The notes beneath the pieces were generated by a model. That model had not been told where the DNA came from and ran no database searches. It saw only the letters and a list, made by a program, of their open reading frames with translations. A DNA stretch of 64,000 nt from Haemophilus haemolyticus M19501 (GTDB lineage Bacteria; Pseudomonadota; Gammaproteobacteria; Enterobacterales; Pasteurellaceae), in assembly GCF_000222025.1 (NCBI RefSeq), contig NZ_AFQO01000003.1, positions 62,001-126,000 of the forward strand, read 5' to 3'. Position 1 is the stretch's first letter; every line of letters starts with the position of its first letter. Both the position numbers and the translations under genes were made by a program. This document shows, piece after piece, positions 17,332 through 29,118 of this stretch.

Positions 17332-17970
17332 CTATTTTTGATTCAATAAATGAAGAATTTGAGCTTTTAACATATTGATTGCAATACGGTTTTTTCCGCC
17401 GCGAGGAATAACAATATCCGCATATTGTTTAGATGGCTCAATAAATTGTAAGAACATTGGACGCACGGTCGCACGATATTGATCAATAACCGATTGTAGG
17501 GAGCGACCGCGTTCTTCCATATCGCGTTGTAAACGACGAATAAAACAAATGTCTAATGGCGTGTCCACGAATACGGAAATATCTGCAAGTTGACGAATAC
17601 GTTCATCAGTAAGCAGTAAAATCCCTTCTAAAATCACAATACGTTTTGGTGTAAATGTTGTGGTTTCACCCGTACGAGTATGCTCAACATAGCTATAAAC
17701 AGGCACATTAACTGCTTTTCCTGATTTTAAATCTTTTAAATGTTGAATGAGTAAATCGCGATCCATTGAGCTTGGATGGTCGTAATTTGTTTTTATACGT
17801 TCGCTCATTTCTAAATGGCTTTGATCTTTGTAGTAACTGTCTTCAGCAATAATGCCAATTTCTTGGCAGCCTAATTCATTACAGAGTTCTTTGTGAACGG
17901 TAGAAGCGATAGAACTTTTGCCTGATGCGGATGCGCCAGTGATGGCGATGATGATACAAGAATCTGACAT
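17332..17970 (-). CDS. udk: Uridine kinase
   Basis: Phosphorylates uridine and cytidine in pyrimidine salvage. The P-loop GASASGKSS lies at the N-terminus, and the [20 protein letters not shown] region is diagnostic. I chose MSDSC at 17970 because it gives the usual 212-213 residues; an in-frame ATG eleven codons upstream exists, but neither has a strong ribosome binding site. First gene of the nucleotide-salvage operon with dcd. Confidence 0.93.
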   Translation of the reverse strand: MSDSCIIIAITGASASGKSSIASTVHKELCNELGCQEIGIIAEDSYYKDQSHLEMSERIKTNYDHPSSMDRDLLIQHLKDLKSGKAVNVPVYSYVEHTRTGETTTFTPKRIVILEGILLLTDERIRQLADISVFVDTPLDICFIRRLQRDMEERGRSLQSVIDQYRATVRPMFLQFIEPSKQYADIVIPRGGKNRIAINMLKAQILHLLNQK

Positions 17971-18135
17971 AATCGTATTTTGATGTAAGGGAAATTTCGG
18001 CAATTATAAGTAAAAGTGCGGTGAATTTCACGTTTATTTTTTCACTTGACTTTTAAAAACTGTGAACTTCATCACGGTATTACTTTCTCTTTTCGAGTAG
18101 GATTCAAACATTCTATCCAATAAGGAGTATTTATT

Positions 18136-19176
18136 ATGAAGTTCAACAAAATTTCTCTTTCTGTTTCTGCCGCACTTTTAGCTGCAGGCTTGGCTATTTC
18201 TGGTTCTGCTAATGCTAAAGGTCGTTTAGTTGTGTACTGTAGTGCTACCAACATTCTGTGCGAAACCACCACGAAAGCGTTTGGCGAAAAATATGATGTG
18301 AAAACATCCTTTATTCGTAATGGTTCAGGCAGTACTTTTGCTAAAGTTGAAGCTGAAAAAAATAACCCTCAAGCGGATGTTTGGTTCGGCGGTACTTTTG
18401 ATCCTCAAGCACAAGCGGCTGAATTAGGGTTAATTGAGCCTTATAAATCTAAACACATTGATGAAATCGTAGAACGTTTCCGTGATCCAGCGAAAACGAA
18501 AGGTCACTATGTTTCCTCAATTTATATGGGGATCTTAGGTTTTGGTGTGAATACTGAGCGTTTGGCAAAATTAGGCATTAAAGAAGTGCCGAAATGCTGG
18601 AAAGACTTAACTGATCCACGCTTAAAAGGCGAAGTTCAAATTGCAGACCCTCAAAGTGCGGGTACTGCTTATACCGCATTAGCAACTTTCGTCCAATTAT
18701 GGGGTGAAAAAGAGGCGTTTGAATACTTAAAAGCCTTGCATCCTAATGTGTCTCAATATACTAAATCAGGTATCACGCCATCACGTAACTCTGCGCGCGG
18801 TGAAGCGACAATTGGTGTTGGTTTCTTACATGATTATGCATTAGAAAAACGCAATGGTGCACCGTTAGAATTAGTCGTACCTTGCGAAGGAACCGGTTAT
18901 GAGTTAGGTGGTGTGAGTATCTTAAAAGGTGCGCGTAATATTGATAATGCGAAATTATTCGTCGATTGGGCGTTATCAAAAGAAGGTCAAGAATTAGCTT
19001 GGAAACAAGGGGATTCTTTACAAATTTTAACTAACACGACCGCAGAACAATCACCAACTGCATTTGATCCAAATAAACTCAAATTAATCAATTATGACTT
19101 TGAAAAATACGGTGCAACAGAACAACGTAAAGCCTTAATTGAAAAATGGGTACAAGAAGTTAAATTAGCGAAATAG
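18136..19176 (+). CDS. afuA: AfuA-type periplasmic binding protein (first of two)
   Basis: A 346-residue periplasmic binding protein with a signal peptide ending at ANAK (residue 28) and the family signature KGRLVVYCSATN. It was first named as ferric-binding, but AfuA proteins from Pasteurellaceae were later shown to bind hexose phosphates such as glucose-6-phosphate, feeding an AfuABC importer. Binding-site segments such as QYTKSG and PCEGTGYELGGVSI are shared with the second copy. Good ribosome binding site (AAGGAG). An inverted uptake-signal pair follows, which may lower read-through into the second copy. Confidence 0.87.
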   Translation: MKFNKISLSVSAALLAAGLAISGSANAKGRLVVYCSATNILCETTTKAFGEKYDVKTSFIRNGSGSTFAKVEAEKNNPQADVWFGGTFDPQAQAAELGLIEPYKSKHIDEIVERFRDPAKTKGHYVSSIYMGILGFGVNTERLAKLGIKEVPKCWKDLTDPRLKGEVQIADPQSAGTAYTALATFVQLWGEKEAFEYLKALHPNVSQYTKSGITPSRNSARGEATIGVGFLHDYALEKRNGAPLELVVPCEGTGYELGGVSILKGARNIDNAKLFVDWALSKEGQELAWKQGDSLQILTNTTAEQSPTAFDPNKLKLINYDFEKYGATEQRKALIEKWVQEVKLAK

Positions 19177-19184
19177 TACGGAAT

Positions 19185-19226
19185 AAGTGCGGTAAAAAAT
19201 ACTGAAGTTTTCGACCGCACTTTTTC
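19185..19226 (+). terminator. Inverted uptake-signal pair after the first afuA
   Basis: AAGTGCGGT at 19185 and ACCGCACTTTTTC at 19214 can form a hairpin followed by a T run. Confidence 0.65.
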
Positions 19227-19298
19227 GTATTTTTAATGTGATTTCGTTTTCCCTCTAAGAGATTGCAAAATTTTCATTCATAAGGGAGTTATAATCAG

Positions 19299-20333
19299 AT
19301 GAAACTATCAAAAATCGCAGTAACCCTGTCTGGTGTGATGTTAAGTGGATTAGTATTAAGTAATCCATCTTTTGCAAAAGGACGTCTAGTCATTTATTGC
19401 AGCGCGCAAAATACGATGTGCGAGCAAGAAGCGATGGCATTTGAGAAAAAATTTGATGTTAAAACAAGTTTTATTCGTGGTGGAACAGGCACTATTCTAG
19501 CGAAAATTGATGCTGAAAAAGATAATCCACAAGGCGATGTTTGGTATGGTGGAACGATGGATCCCCATTCTCAAGCAGGAGAAATGGGTTTATTGGAGCC
19601 TTATAAATCATCCAATCTTCCTCAGATCGTAGAAAAATTCCGTGATCCAGCCAAAATGAAAGGGAATTATTCTTCGGCGATTTATTTGGGCGTGTTAGGT
19701 TTTGGCGTAAATCCAGAACGGTTAAAAAAATTGAATTTACCTATTCCAAAATGCTGGAAGGATTTAGCTAACCCAATTTACAAAAATGAAATTCAAGCCG
19801 CAGATCCACAAAGTTCTGGTACAGGTTACACTCAGCTAGCCACTTATATGCAACTTTGGGGAGAAGACGAGGCGTTTAAATTCTTAAAAGAGTTGAATAA
19901 AAACGTATCGCAATATACCAAATCTGGTAATACGGCAACACGTAATACAGCGCGTGGAGAAACGGCAATTGGCATTGGTTTCTTACATGAATATTCTTTA
20001 GAAAAAGCGAAAGGCGCACCAGTAGAATTAGTTGTACCTTGTGAAGGTACTGGCTATGAAATTGGCGGTGTAAGTGTTATTAAAGGTGCTCGTAATTTAG
20101 ATAATGCGAAACTTTTTGTTGATTGGGCGTTATCCAAAGAGGCGCAAGAATTAACTTGGCAAAAAGGTGAGGCGTATTCCATTTTAACCAACACCACCGC
20201 ACAACAATCGCCTTATGCGTTAGATTTTAAATCTATTAATTTAATTAACTATGATTTTGATAAATACGGTGCGACTGATTTACGTAAACGCTTAATCACA
20301 AAATGGGTTGATGAAGTAAAATTAGCCAAATAA
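19299..20333 (+). CDS. AfuA-type periplasmic binding protein (second of two)
   Basis: A 344-residue paralogue of the preceding protein, about two thirds identical by eye, with signal peptide ending near FAKG. Binding segments QYTKSG, RGE and PCEGTGYE are conserved; differences concentrate in surface helices and at ligand-proximal positions (for example GGTGTI against GSGSTF). It is followed by a partial terminator, then afuB. A tandem second binding protein may widen the ligand range of one permease or be a recent duplicate. Confidence 0.82.
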   Translation: MKLSKIAVTLSGVMLSGLVLSNPSFAKGRLVIYCSAQNTMCEQEAMAFEKKFDVKTSFIRGGTGTILAKIDAEKDNPQGDVWYGGTMDPHSQAGEMGLLEPYKSSNLPQIVEKFRDPAKMKGNYSSAIYLGVLGFGVNPERLKKLNLPIPKCWKDLANPIYKNEIQAADPQSSGTGYTQLATYMQLWGEDEAFKFLKELNKNVSQYTKSGNTATRNTARGETAIGIGFLHEYSLEKAKGAPVELVVPCEGTGYEIGGVSVIKGARNLDNAKLFVDWALSKEAQELTWQKGEAYSILTNTTAQQSPYALDFKSINLINYDFDKYGATDLRKRLITKWVDEVKLAK

Positions 20334-20343
20334 TGATGTCACC

Positions 20344-20379
20344 AACGAAGTGATATGTCGCATATCGCTTCGTTTTTTA
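20344..20379 (+). terminator. Intercistronic hairpin between afuA copy 2 and afuB
   Basis: A 14-bp stem (AACGAAGTGATATG with CATATCGCTTCGTT, one G-T pair) followed by six T's, ending about 17 bp before afuB. Such attenuators commonly keep binding protein above permease expression. Confidence 0.75.
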
Positions 20380-20395
20380 CCTTATGCGAGGTTGT

Positions 20396-22453
20396 ATGAA
20401 CGCAAAAAAACTTTTCATAATTCATTCCGCTTATTTTTGGATTATTTTATCCTTATTGGCGTTTGCGCTCTTGCCTTCCAATGCACTTGATTACGGTTTG
20501 TTTGAAAGTACTTCAGATGAATATTTAGAGGCAATGGGCTGGGCTTCTTTCAATTTAACTTGGGCTTGGTTTCTGCCTGTTATTGTGTATGGAGCTTTGC
20601 CGTTATTGAGATTGCCACAGCAAACTCAAGCAAAAACAGAGCTATTTTTGACCGCACTTTCTGTACTGTTTATGTTTATCAGTGCGACGCTGTACAAAAT
20701 TAGTATGGGCTATTCTGTGATTGTGTTGCTTGTGGGATATACCGCATTGGCGACGCTTTCATTGGCAAAACTGAAAGTAATGCAAGGGGATAAGTTCATT
20801 ATCGCTTCTTTACTTTGCATTATTTTGTTGATTTTCTTCTTTATTGTTTATCCAACATTGGCGATTTTCGTTTCAATGTTTTATGACGGCGATACCTTTT
20901 CGCCACAGCAAGTGATGCGTATTTTAACGCAGAGCTATATTGTTCGGGTAATTACCAATTCTCTTTTCTTATCGGGCTTTGTGGGCGTCGTTTCGACTGT
21001 ATTTGGTTTAGCCTTTGCGCTTTATACTACGCGTATCGCTCGTAGAACGGCATTTATCGGAAAAATTTTCTCTATTTTGCCAATTGTTACTCCACCATTT
21101 GTTGTGGGATTAGGGGTAACTTTAATGCTTGGCCGTTCTGGTTATGTAACCGAATTTTTAAGTGAATATTTTGGTTTTTCCAATCATAACTGGCTTTATG
21201 GTTTTAATGGGATTGCGATTGCGCAAATTCTCGCATTTGCTCCGATTTCTTTTATGATTTTAGACGGCGCATTGAAATCAGTTCATCCTTCTATTGAAGA
21301 AGCCTCTTATACGTTGCGCGCTAATCGTTATCAAACGTTCTATCAGATTATTTTTCCGTTACTGCGTCCAGCATTAGCAAATTCTTTCTTAATTGTATTT
21401 ATTCAATCATTGGCGGACTTTAGTAATCCGTTAGTGTTGGGTGGAAGTTTTGATGTAATTGCCACACAAATTTATTTCTATATTGCGGGTTCACAACTTG
21501 ATTATGCTTCAGCTAGTACTTTAGGTTCGATGTTGTTAATTTTCTCGTTGGCGATTTTTATCATTCAATACATTTGGATTGGTAACCGCTCTTATGTCAC
21601 TGTTTCGGGGAAATCTTATCGTGGCGATGTGCAAGAACTGCCAAACGGCTTGAAATATACCATCATCGGTATGCTTGGCTTCTGGGTAATCTTTAATATG
21701 GCACTTTACGGTAGCATTTTCTATGGAAGTTTCACTGTAAACTGGGGCGTGGATTACACTTTAACCTTGAAAAACTATGCCATGTTATTCGGGCAAGGAT
21801 TGAGCGATGGGGCGTGGCCGTCACTGATCAATACCTTAATTTATGCAGGTATTGCTGCACCATTAACCGCATTCTTTGGATTATTGATTGCCTATATTGT
21901 GGTGCGTAAAGATTTCCAAGGTAAAAAATCCCTTGAGTTCTTAACCATGCTTTGTTTTGCCGTGCCTGGGACTGTGGCAGGGGTATCTTATATTTTAGCG
22001 TTCAACAATGCGCCACTTTATATTACAGGTACGGGCATTATCGTGATTATTTCAATGGTAATGCGTGATTTACCAATTGGTATGCGAGCAGCGATTGCTG
22101 GTTTAGGACAGCTTGATAAATCTCTTGATGAAGCATCGCTTTCTTTAAAAGGGAGTTCGTGGAAAACATTGTGCTTTATCGTCTTGCCGTTATTAAAACC
22201 TGCGTTGCTTTCCGCGCTTGTGACTAGTTTCGTTCGTGCAATGACGACAGTAAGTGCAATTATATTCTTAGTGACTGCAGATACTCGCGTTGCTACCGCA
22301 TATATTTTAAATCGTGTGGAAGATGGAGAATACGGTATTGCGATTGCATACGGTTCTATTTTAATTGTTGTGATGATGGCAATTATTTTGTTCTTCGACT
22401 GGATTGTAGGCGATACGCGTATCTCTCGTTCTAAAGCGAAAAAAATGAATTAA
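20396..22453 (+). CDS. afuB: AfuB: fused ABC permease of the AfuABC importer
   Basis: About 685 residues with two permease halves fused in one chain and around twelve or more membrane segments. The EAA loops that dock on the ATPase are visible in each half (SIEEASYTLRANRYQTFYQ and SLDEASLSLKGSSWKTLCF). The start at 20396 has GAGG six bases upstream; an ATG four codons earlier does not. Works with the upstream binding proteins and AfuC. Confidence 0.87.
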   Translation: MNAKKLFIIHSAYFWIILSLLAFALLPSNALDYGLFESTSDEYLEAMGWASFNLTWAWFLPVIVYGALPLLRLPQQTQAKTELFLTALSVLFMFISATLYKISMGYSVIVLLVGYTALATLSLAKLKVMQGDKFIIASLLCIILLIFFFIVYPTLAIFVSMFYDGDTFSPQQVMRILTQSYIVRVITNSLFLSGFVGVVSTVFGLAFALYTTRIARRTAFIGKIFSILPIVTPPFVVGLGVTLMLGRSGYVTEFLSEYFGFSNHNWLYGFNGIAIAQILAFAPISFMILDGALKSVHPSIEEASYTLRANRYQTFYQIIFPLLRPALANSFLIVFIQSLADFSNPLVLGGSFDVIATQIYFYIAGSQLDYASASTLGSMLLIFSLAIFIIQYIWIGNRSYVTVSGKSYRGDVQELPNGLKYTIIGMLGFWVIFNMALYGSIFYGSFTVNWGVDYTLTLKNYAMLFGQGLSDGAWPSLINTLIYAGIAAPLTAFFGLLIAYIVVRKDFQGKKSLEFLTMLCFAVPGTVAGVSYILAFNNAPLYITGTGIIVIISMVMRDLPIGMRAAIAGLGQLDKSLDEASLSLKGSSWKTLCFIVLPLLKPALLSALVTSFVRAMTTVSAIIFLVTADTRVATAYILNRVEDGEYGIAIAYGSILIVVMMAIILFFDWIVGDTRISRSKAKKMN

Positions 22454-22476
22454 CTCGTTAGTTGTAGGTAAAAATT

Positions 22477-23526
22477 ATGAGTAATAATGATTTCTTAGTA
22501 TTAAAAAATATCACAAAAGCATTTGGTAAAGCGGTCGTCATTGATAATTTAGATTTAACGATCAAACGTGGCACGATGGTAACATTGTTAGGGCCATCAG
22601 GCTGTGGTAAAACCACTGTATTACGTTTAGTGGCAGGGTTAGAAAATCCAACTTCAGGTCAAATTTTTATCGATGGCGAAGACGTAACAAAATCCTCTAT
22701 TCAAAATCGAGATATTTGTATTGTCTTCCAATCTTATGCGCTTTTCCCGCATATGAGCATTGGCGATAACGTTGGCTACGGCTTAAAAATGCAGGGCGTT
22801 AGCAAAGAAGAACGAGCTAAACGTGTAAAAGAGGCTTTAGAGTTGGTGGATTTAGCAGGCTTTGAAGATCGTTTCGTGGATCAAATTTCGGGTGGGCAGC
22901 AACAACGTGTTGCATTGGCTCGTGCTTTGGTATTGAAACCAAAAGTCCTATTGTTTGATGAACCACTAAGTAATTTGGATGCAAACTTACGTCGTTCAAT
23001 GCGTGAAAAAATCCGTGAATTGCAACAACGTTTAGGCATTACTTCACTGTATGTGACACATGACCAAACAGAGGCCTTTGCGGTATCTGATGAAGTTATC
23101 GTTATGCATAAAGGTAAAATTATGCAAAAAGCACCAGCGAAAGAGCTTTATTTACGACCAAATTCTCTGTTCTTAGCAAACTTTATGGGCGAATCCAGTA
23201 TTTTCGATGGAAAATTAGAAAATGGTGTGGTGGATATTAATGGTTACTCTGTGCCTTTAAAAGATGCTGCACAGTTTAATTTACCCGATGGCGAATGTTT
23301 AGTAGGTATTCGCCCAGAAGCAATTTATCTTGCCGCAGAGGGCAGTGATGTTCAACGTTGTGAGATTAAAAGTGCGGTCTATATGGGCAACCATTGGGAA
23401 GTGGTCGCAAATTGGGCAGGAAAAGATTTATTGGTGAATTGTAAGCCAGAAGATTTTAATGCCGATTTAAAACAAGCTTATGTCAATTTATCTGATCACG
23501 GAATTTTCTTATTGAAGAAAGAGTAA
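22477..23526 (+). CDS. afuC: AfuC: ABC importer ATPase
   Basis: A 349-residue ABC ATPase with Walker [11 protein letters not shown]-loop [11 protein letters not shown], signature [14 protein letters not shown], Walker [13 protein letters not shown] and switch His THDQTEA. The C-terminal 110 residues form a TOBE-like regulatory domain. It completes the afu operon. A perfect inverted uptake-signal pair terminates it. Confidence 0.88.
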   Translation: MSNNDFLVLKNITKAFGKAVVIDNLDLTIKRGTMVTLLGPSGCGKTTVLRLVAGLENPTSGQIFIDGEDVTKSSIQNRDICIVFQSYALFPHMSIGDNVGYGLKMQGVSKEERAKRVKEALELVDLAGFEDRFVDQISGGQQQRVALARALVLKPKVLLFDEPLSNLDANLRRSMREKIRELQQRLGITSLYVTHDQTEAFAVSDEVIVMHKGKIMQKAPAKELYLRPNSLFLANFMGESSIFDGKLENGVVDINGYSVPLKDAAQFNLPDGECLVGIRPEAIYLAAEGSDVQRCEIKSAVYMGNHWEVVANWAGKDLLVNCKPEDFNADLKQAYVNLSDHGIFLLKKE

Positions 23527-23535
23527 TCCAAGTAT

Positions 23536-23571
23536 AAAAAAGTGCGGTAAAATTTTACCGCACTTTTATTG
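23536..23571 (+). terminator. Terminator of the afu operon (inverted uptake-signal pair)
   Basis: AAAAAAGTGCGGTAAAA pairs with TTTTACCGCACTTTT with almost no loop, followed by T-rich sequence. Confidence 0.75.
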
Positions 23572-23771
23572 TTTCTATTATCGAATGCTTTGGTCAAAAT
23601 AGTTAAATTAAATTTCCTACAAATTAAATTATAAAGTCATCATTAATATTTTTATGGAAAAGTGCGGTAAGATTTTACTGTGTTTTTTAGTTTGCTTTTA
23701 TTCACTTATAAGAGTAGGCTAATGCCCATTTATTCCCCATTAAACATTAACAAACATAATAAGGAGTCTAT

Positions 23772-26218
<2,447 letters not shown>

Positions 26219-26226
26219 TACACATT

Positions 26227-26262
26227 AAAAAGTGCGGTGAAATTTTATCGCACTTTTGTGAT
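26227..26262 (+). terminator. Terminator of the adhesin gene (uptake-signal hairpin)
   Basis: AAAAAGTGCGGTGAAATTTT faces ATCGCACTTTT; one arm has a single change from the uptake core. Confidence 0.6.
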
Positions 26263-26304
26263 TAAAATTAAGGGGAATGCTTTTCCCCTTTCTTATTTCT
26301 GTTA

Positions 26305-27621
26305 CTAAATCGCCCAACCGCCTGCATAGAATGCAACGAGTACGATTGCAATAATCAATGTACCTGCATTTAAGCGTTTAATATCGCCACTCACGATTCT
26401 TCCAATCACTAATGCTGCAAAACCTAACATAATACCTGTTACGATGTTGGCGGTAAGCACGATAAATACTGCGCAGATTAATCCGCTCATCGCACCAACG
26501 AAATCATCGAAATCTAATTTGCTTACATTGCTTAACATTAATAAACCAACGTACATTAATGCTGGGGCTGTGGCGTATCCAGGCACTAAGAAAGCTAATG
26601 GTTGGAAGAAAAGCATTAATAGGAATAACACCCCAACAACGATTGCAGTAATACCGGTTTTACCGCCTGCTGCTGTTCCTGCTGCTGACTCAATATAAAC
26701 GGCAGCTGGTGCTGTACCGAATAAGCCTGAGAATAAGCTACTGATTGAGTCTGAAGTTAGGGCTTTACCGCCATTGATAATTTGACCGTCTTTATCAAGT
26801 AAGTCTGCTTGACCTGCAACTGCGCGAATAGTGCCCGTTGCATCAAATACGGCTGTCATCACTAAAGCAAATACGACAGGTAAGATTGCGGGTTGTAGTG
26901 CGCCCATAAAGTCTAATTGTAAGAAGAGAGAATTTTCACCAAAGGTTGGCATTTTGAAAATCTCTCCGCCAAATTTTACATTTGGATCAAAAATTAAACC
27001 TACGATAGTAATAGCAACGATTACCCATAAAATACCGCCTTTAATTTTCATTTTTTCAAGGCCGATAATGAGCGCCAAACCAATTAAGGACATCATGACT
27101 GGAAATGAGGTGAAATCGCCTAATTTTACTGGCAAGCCAGCTTGGTTGCTGACGACTAAACCAACGCCGTTTGCCGCAATTAAAAGTAAAAAGAGTCCGA
27201 TACCAATGCCTGCTCCGTGAGCGATACTAGATGGTAAATTACGTAAGATCCATGCACGGATACCTGTGGCAGAAATTAAGGTAAACACAACCCCCATTAA
27301 GAATACTGCGCCTAGCGCAACAGGAATGGCGACCTTTTGACCGATTACTAAGCTAAATGCAGTGAAAGCTGTAAGAGAAATTGCACAACCAATTGCCATT
27401 GGTGCATTTGCCCATAAGCCGATTAAGATAGAGCCTAATCCTGCAACTAAACAGGTGGCAATAAAGACAGATTCCGCAGGAAAACCTGCAGCACCTAGCA
27501 TATTGGGTACCACGATGACAGAATAAACCATTGCTAAGAACGTGGTTAAACCCGCGATAATTTCTTGACGAACAGTTGAGCCACGTTGCTTGAGCTCAAA
27601 TGTTTTTTCTAAAGTTGGCAT
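26305..27621 (-). CDS. NCS2-family purine (adenine/guanine/hypoxanthine) permease
   Basis: A 438-residue proton symporter of the AzgA/AdeP/PurP branch with about fourteen membrane segments. Signature regions include [19 protein letters not shown] at the N-terminus, the [15 protein letters not shown] segment and [13 protein letters not shown]. Which purine it prefers cannot be read from sequence. A PurR-type operator lies about 70 bp upstream, fitting a purine-repressed importer. Confidence 0.87.
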   Translation of the reverse strand: MPTLEKTFELKQRGSTVRQEIIAGLTTFLAMVYSVIVVPNMLGAAGFPAESVFIATCLVAGLGSILIGLWANAPMAIGCAISLTAFTAFSLVIGQKVAIPVALGAVFLMGVVFTLISATGIRAWILRNLPSSIAHGAGIGIGLFLLLIAANGVGLVVSNQAGLPVKLGDFTSFPVMMSLIGLALIIGLEKMKIKGGILWVIVAITIVGLIFDPNVKFGGEIFKMPTFGENSLFLQLDFMGALQPAILPVVFALVMTAVFDATGTIRAVAGQADLLDKDGQIINGGKALTSDSISSLFSGLFGTAPAAVYIESAAGTAAGGKTGITAIVVGVLFLLMLFFQPLAFLVPGYATAPALMYVGLLMLSNVSKLDFDDFVGAMSGLICAVFIVLTANIVTGIMLGFAALVIGRIVSGDIKRLNAGTLIIAIVLVAFYAGGWAI

Positions 27622-27689
27622 AGTGTTCCTTAAAGTTGAGTGAAAAATTGAAGTGAATAAGGTACGCTATTTTACATCATAAAAATGAG

Positions 27690-27705
27690 AAGTAAACGTT
27701 TGCGT
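27690..27705. promoter_or_regulatory. PurR operator upstream of the purine permease
   Basis: AAGTAAACGTTTGCGT matches the PurR consensus ACGCAAACGTTTGCGT at 14 of 16 positions, including the central AAACGTTT. It is about 70 bp before the permease start on the minus strand. Confidence 0.8.
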
Positions 27706-27854
27706 GAGTTTTGTTTAGGATAAAGTGCGGTCAAAATTATGAATAGTTATGACATAATCTATTTGCTGATTTTCTCTACAAATGAGACTGCGAGTCAGCA
27801 GAAAAACTGCTATACTTGTCGCGTTTTTTAACTTGATAAAATGAAGGAAACAAA

Positions 27855-28385
27855 ATGGCTGATTTTAATCAAATTTTAACGCCAGGCGATGTAGATGCTG
27901 GCATTATTAATGTAGTAAATGAAATTCCAGAAGGTAGCTGCCATAAAATCGAATGGAACCGTAAAGTTGCGGCATTCCAATTAGATCGTGTTGAGCCAGC
28001 AATTTTTGCAAAACCAACTAACTATGGTTTCATTCCACAAACTTTAGATGAAGATGGCGATGAGTTAGATGTGTTATTAATCACTCGCCAACCATTAGCA
28101 ACAGGTGTATTCCTTGAAGCTAAAGTAATTGGTGTTATGAAATTTGTTGATGATGGCGAAGTGGATGACAAAATCGTTTGTGTTCCTGCAGATGATCGTG
28201 ATACAGGAAATGCTTACAATTCATTAGCAGATTTACCAGCAAACTTAATTAAACAAATTGAGTTCCATTTCAATAACTATAAAGCGCTTAAGAAACCTGG
28301 TTCAACGAAAGTAACTCATTGGGGCGATGTAGAAGAAGCGAAAGAAGTGATTCGTGAGTCTATTAAACGTTGGAATGAGCGTTAA
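27855..28385 (+). CDS. ppa: Inorganic pyrophosphatase
   Basis: Hydrolyses pyrophosphate to drive biosynthesis. The family I signature is visible (DEDGDELDVLL) with KWxR-type catalytic region and PADDRDTGNAY. 176 residues is the usual bacterial length. A -10-like TATACT lies upstream at about 27812 and a strong terminator follows. Confidence 0.95.
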   Translation: MADFNQILTPGDVDAGIINVVNEIPEGSCHKIEWNRKVAAFQLDRVEPAIFAKPTNYGFIPQTLDEDGDELDVLLITRQPLATGVFLEAKVIGVMKFVDDGEVDDKIVCVPADDRDTGNAYNSLADLPANLIKQIEFHFNNYKALKKPGSTKVTHWGDVEEAKEVIRESIKRWNER

Positions 28386-28411
28386 TTAATAAGCACATTT
28401 GATTGTAAAAG

Positions 28412-28445
28412 TCCCTGATTCTTTGAGTCGGGGATTTTTTTATAG
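28412..28445 (+). terminator. Terminator of ppa
   Basis: Stem TCCCTGA/TCGGGGA (one G-T pair) followed by seven T's. Confidence 0.8.
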
Positions 28446-28508
28446 TAAATTTCAGGAATTTAGATAATAAAAAAAACACCTTTCAGTGCTCGGTTTATTT
28501 TTAATAAG

Positions 28509-28584
28509 TGGTGGGTCGTGAAGGATTCGAACCTTCGACCAACGGATTAAAAGTCCGCTGCTCTACCGACTGAGCTAACGACCC
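28509..28584 (-). tRNA. tRNA-Lys (TTT)
   Basis: 76 bases including CCA on the minus strand: acceptor GGGTCGT, D arm AGCTCAGTCGGTAGAGC, anticodon loop ACTTTTAAT (TTT), T loop GGTTCGAATCC. Last of the four-tRNA operon. Confidence 0.97.
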
Positions 28585-28603
28585 ACTAATATCATTTTCG
28601 AAA

Positions 28604-28690
28604 TGGTGCCCGAAGCCAGACTTGAACTGGCACGCCTCGAAAGGCGAGGGATTTTAAATCCCTTGTGTCTACCGATTCCACCACTCGGGC
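28604..28690 (-). tRNA. tRNA-Leu (TAA)
   Basis: 87 bases including CCA, class II with a long variable arm (CGCCTTTCGAGGCG). Anticodon stem-loop GGGATTTAAAATCCC gives TAA. Confidence 0.96.
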
Positions 28691-28717
28691 ATATAGACAA
28701 CTAACATTTGCGTATTA

Positions 28718-28791
28718 TGGAGGCGTGTCCCGGAGTCGAACCGAGCTACATGGATTTGCAATCCAGTGCATAACCGCTTTGCTAACACGCC
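28718..28791 (-). tRNA. tRNA-Cys (GCA)
   Basis: 74 bases including CCA. Acceptor GGCGTGT, anticodon loop ATTGCAAAT (GCA), T arm GGTTCGACTCC. Confidence 0.96.
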
Positions 28792-28797
28792 ACGAAT

Positions 28798-28873
<76 letters not shown>

Positions 28874-28893
28874 ATTCGCTGTTAGTGGTGCGC

Positions 28894-28921
28894 ATTTTAC
28901 GGAAATTCAGATAACTGTCAA
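28894..28921 (-). promoter_or_regulatory. Promoter of the Gly-Cys-Leu-Lys tRNA operon
   Basis: On the minus strand TTGACA, 16 bp, TAAAAT, then GCGC, a GC-rich discriminator typical of stringently controlled stable-RNA promoters. Confidence 0.8.
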
Positions 28922-29118
28922 TTACAGATTTAAAAAAATTATCCAACCGTTTAAAAAAAGTTCATTTTGTTCAAATAAATCACAGAAAATGATGGAAAAA
29001 TGGAATTTTATGTAATTTTCTAATTTCTACTTTTATCACTTTTTCCTTTGTGCCAAAATGCTAAACGTTTTTAGCACGTAAAGTGCGGTTGATTTTTTCA
29101 TTATTTTTAGAGGATGTT

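Noticed and set aside
29060-29075. Palindrome GCTAAACGTTTTTAGC as a MetJ operator for metB
   Set aside because: It does not contain AGACGTCT-type met boxes; it may be a chance or unrelated palindrome.
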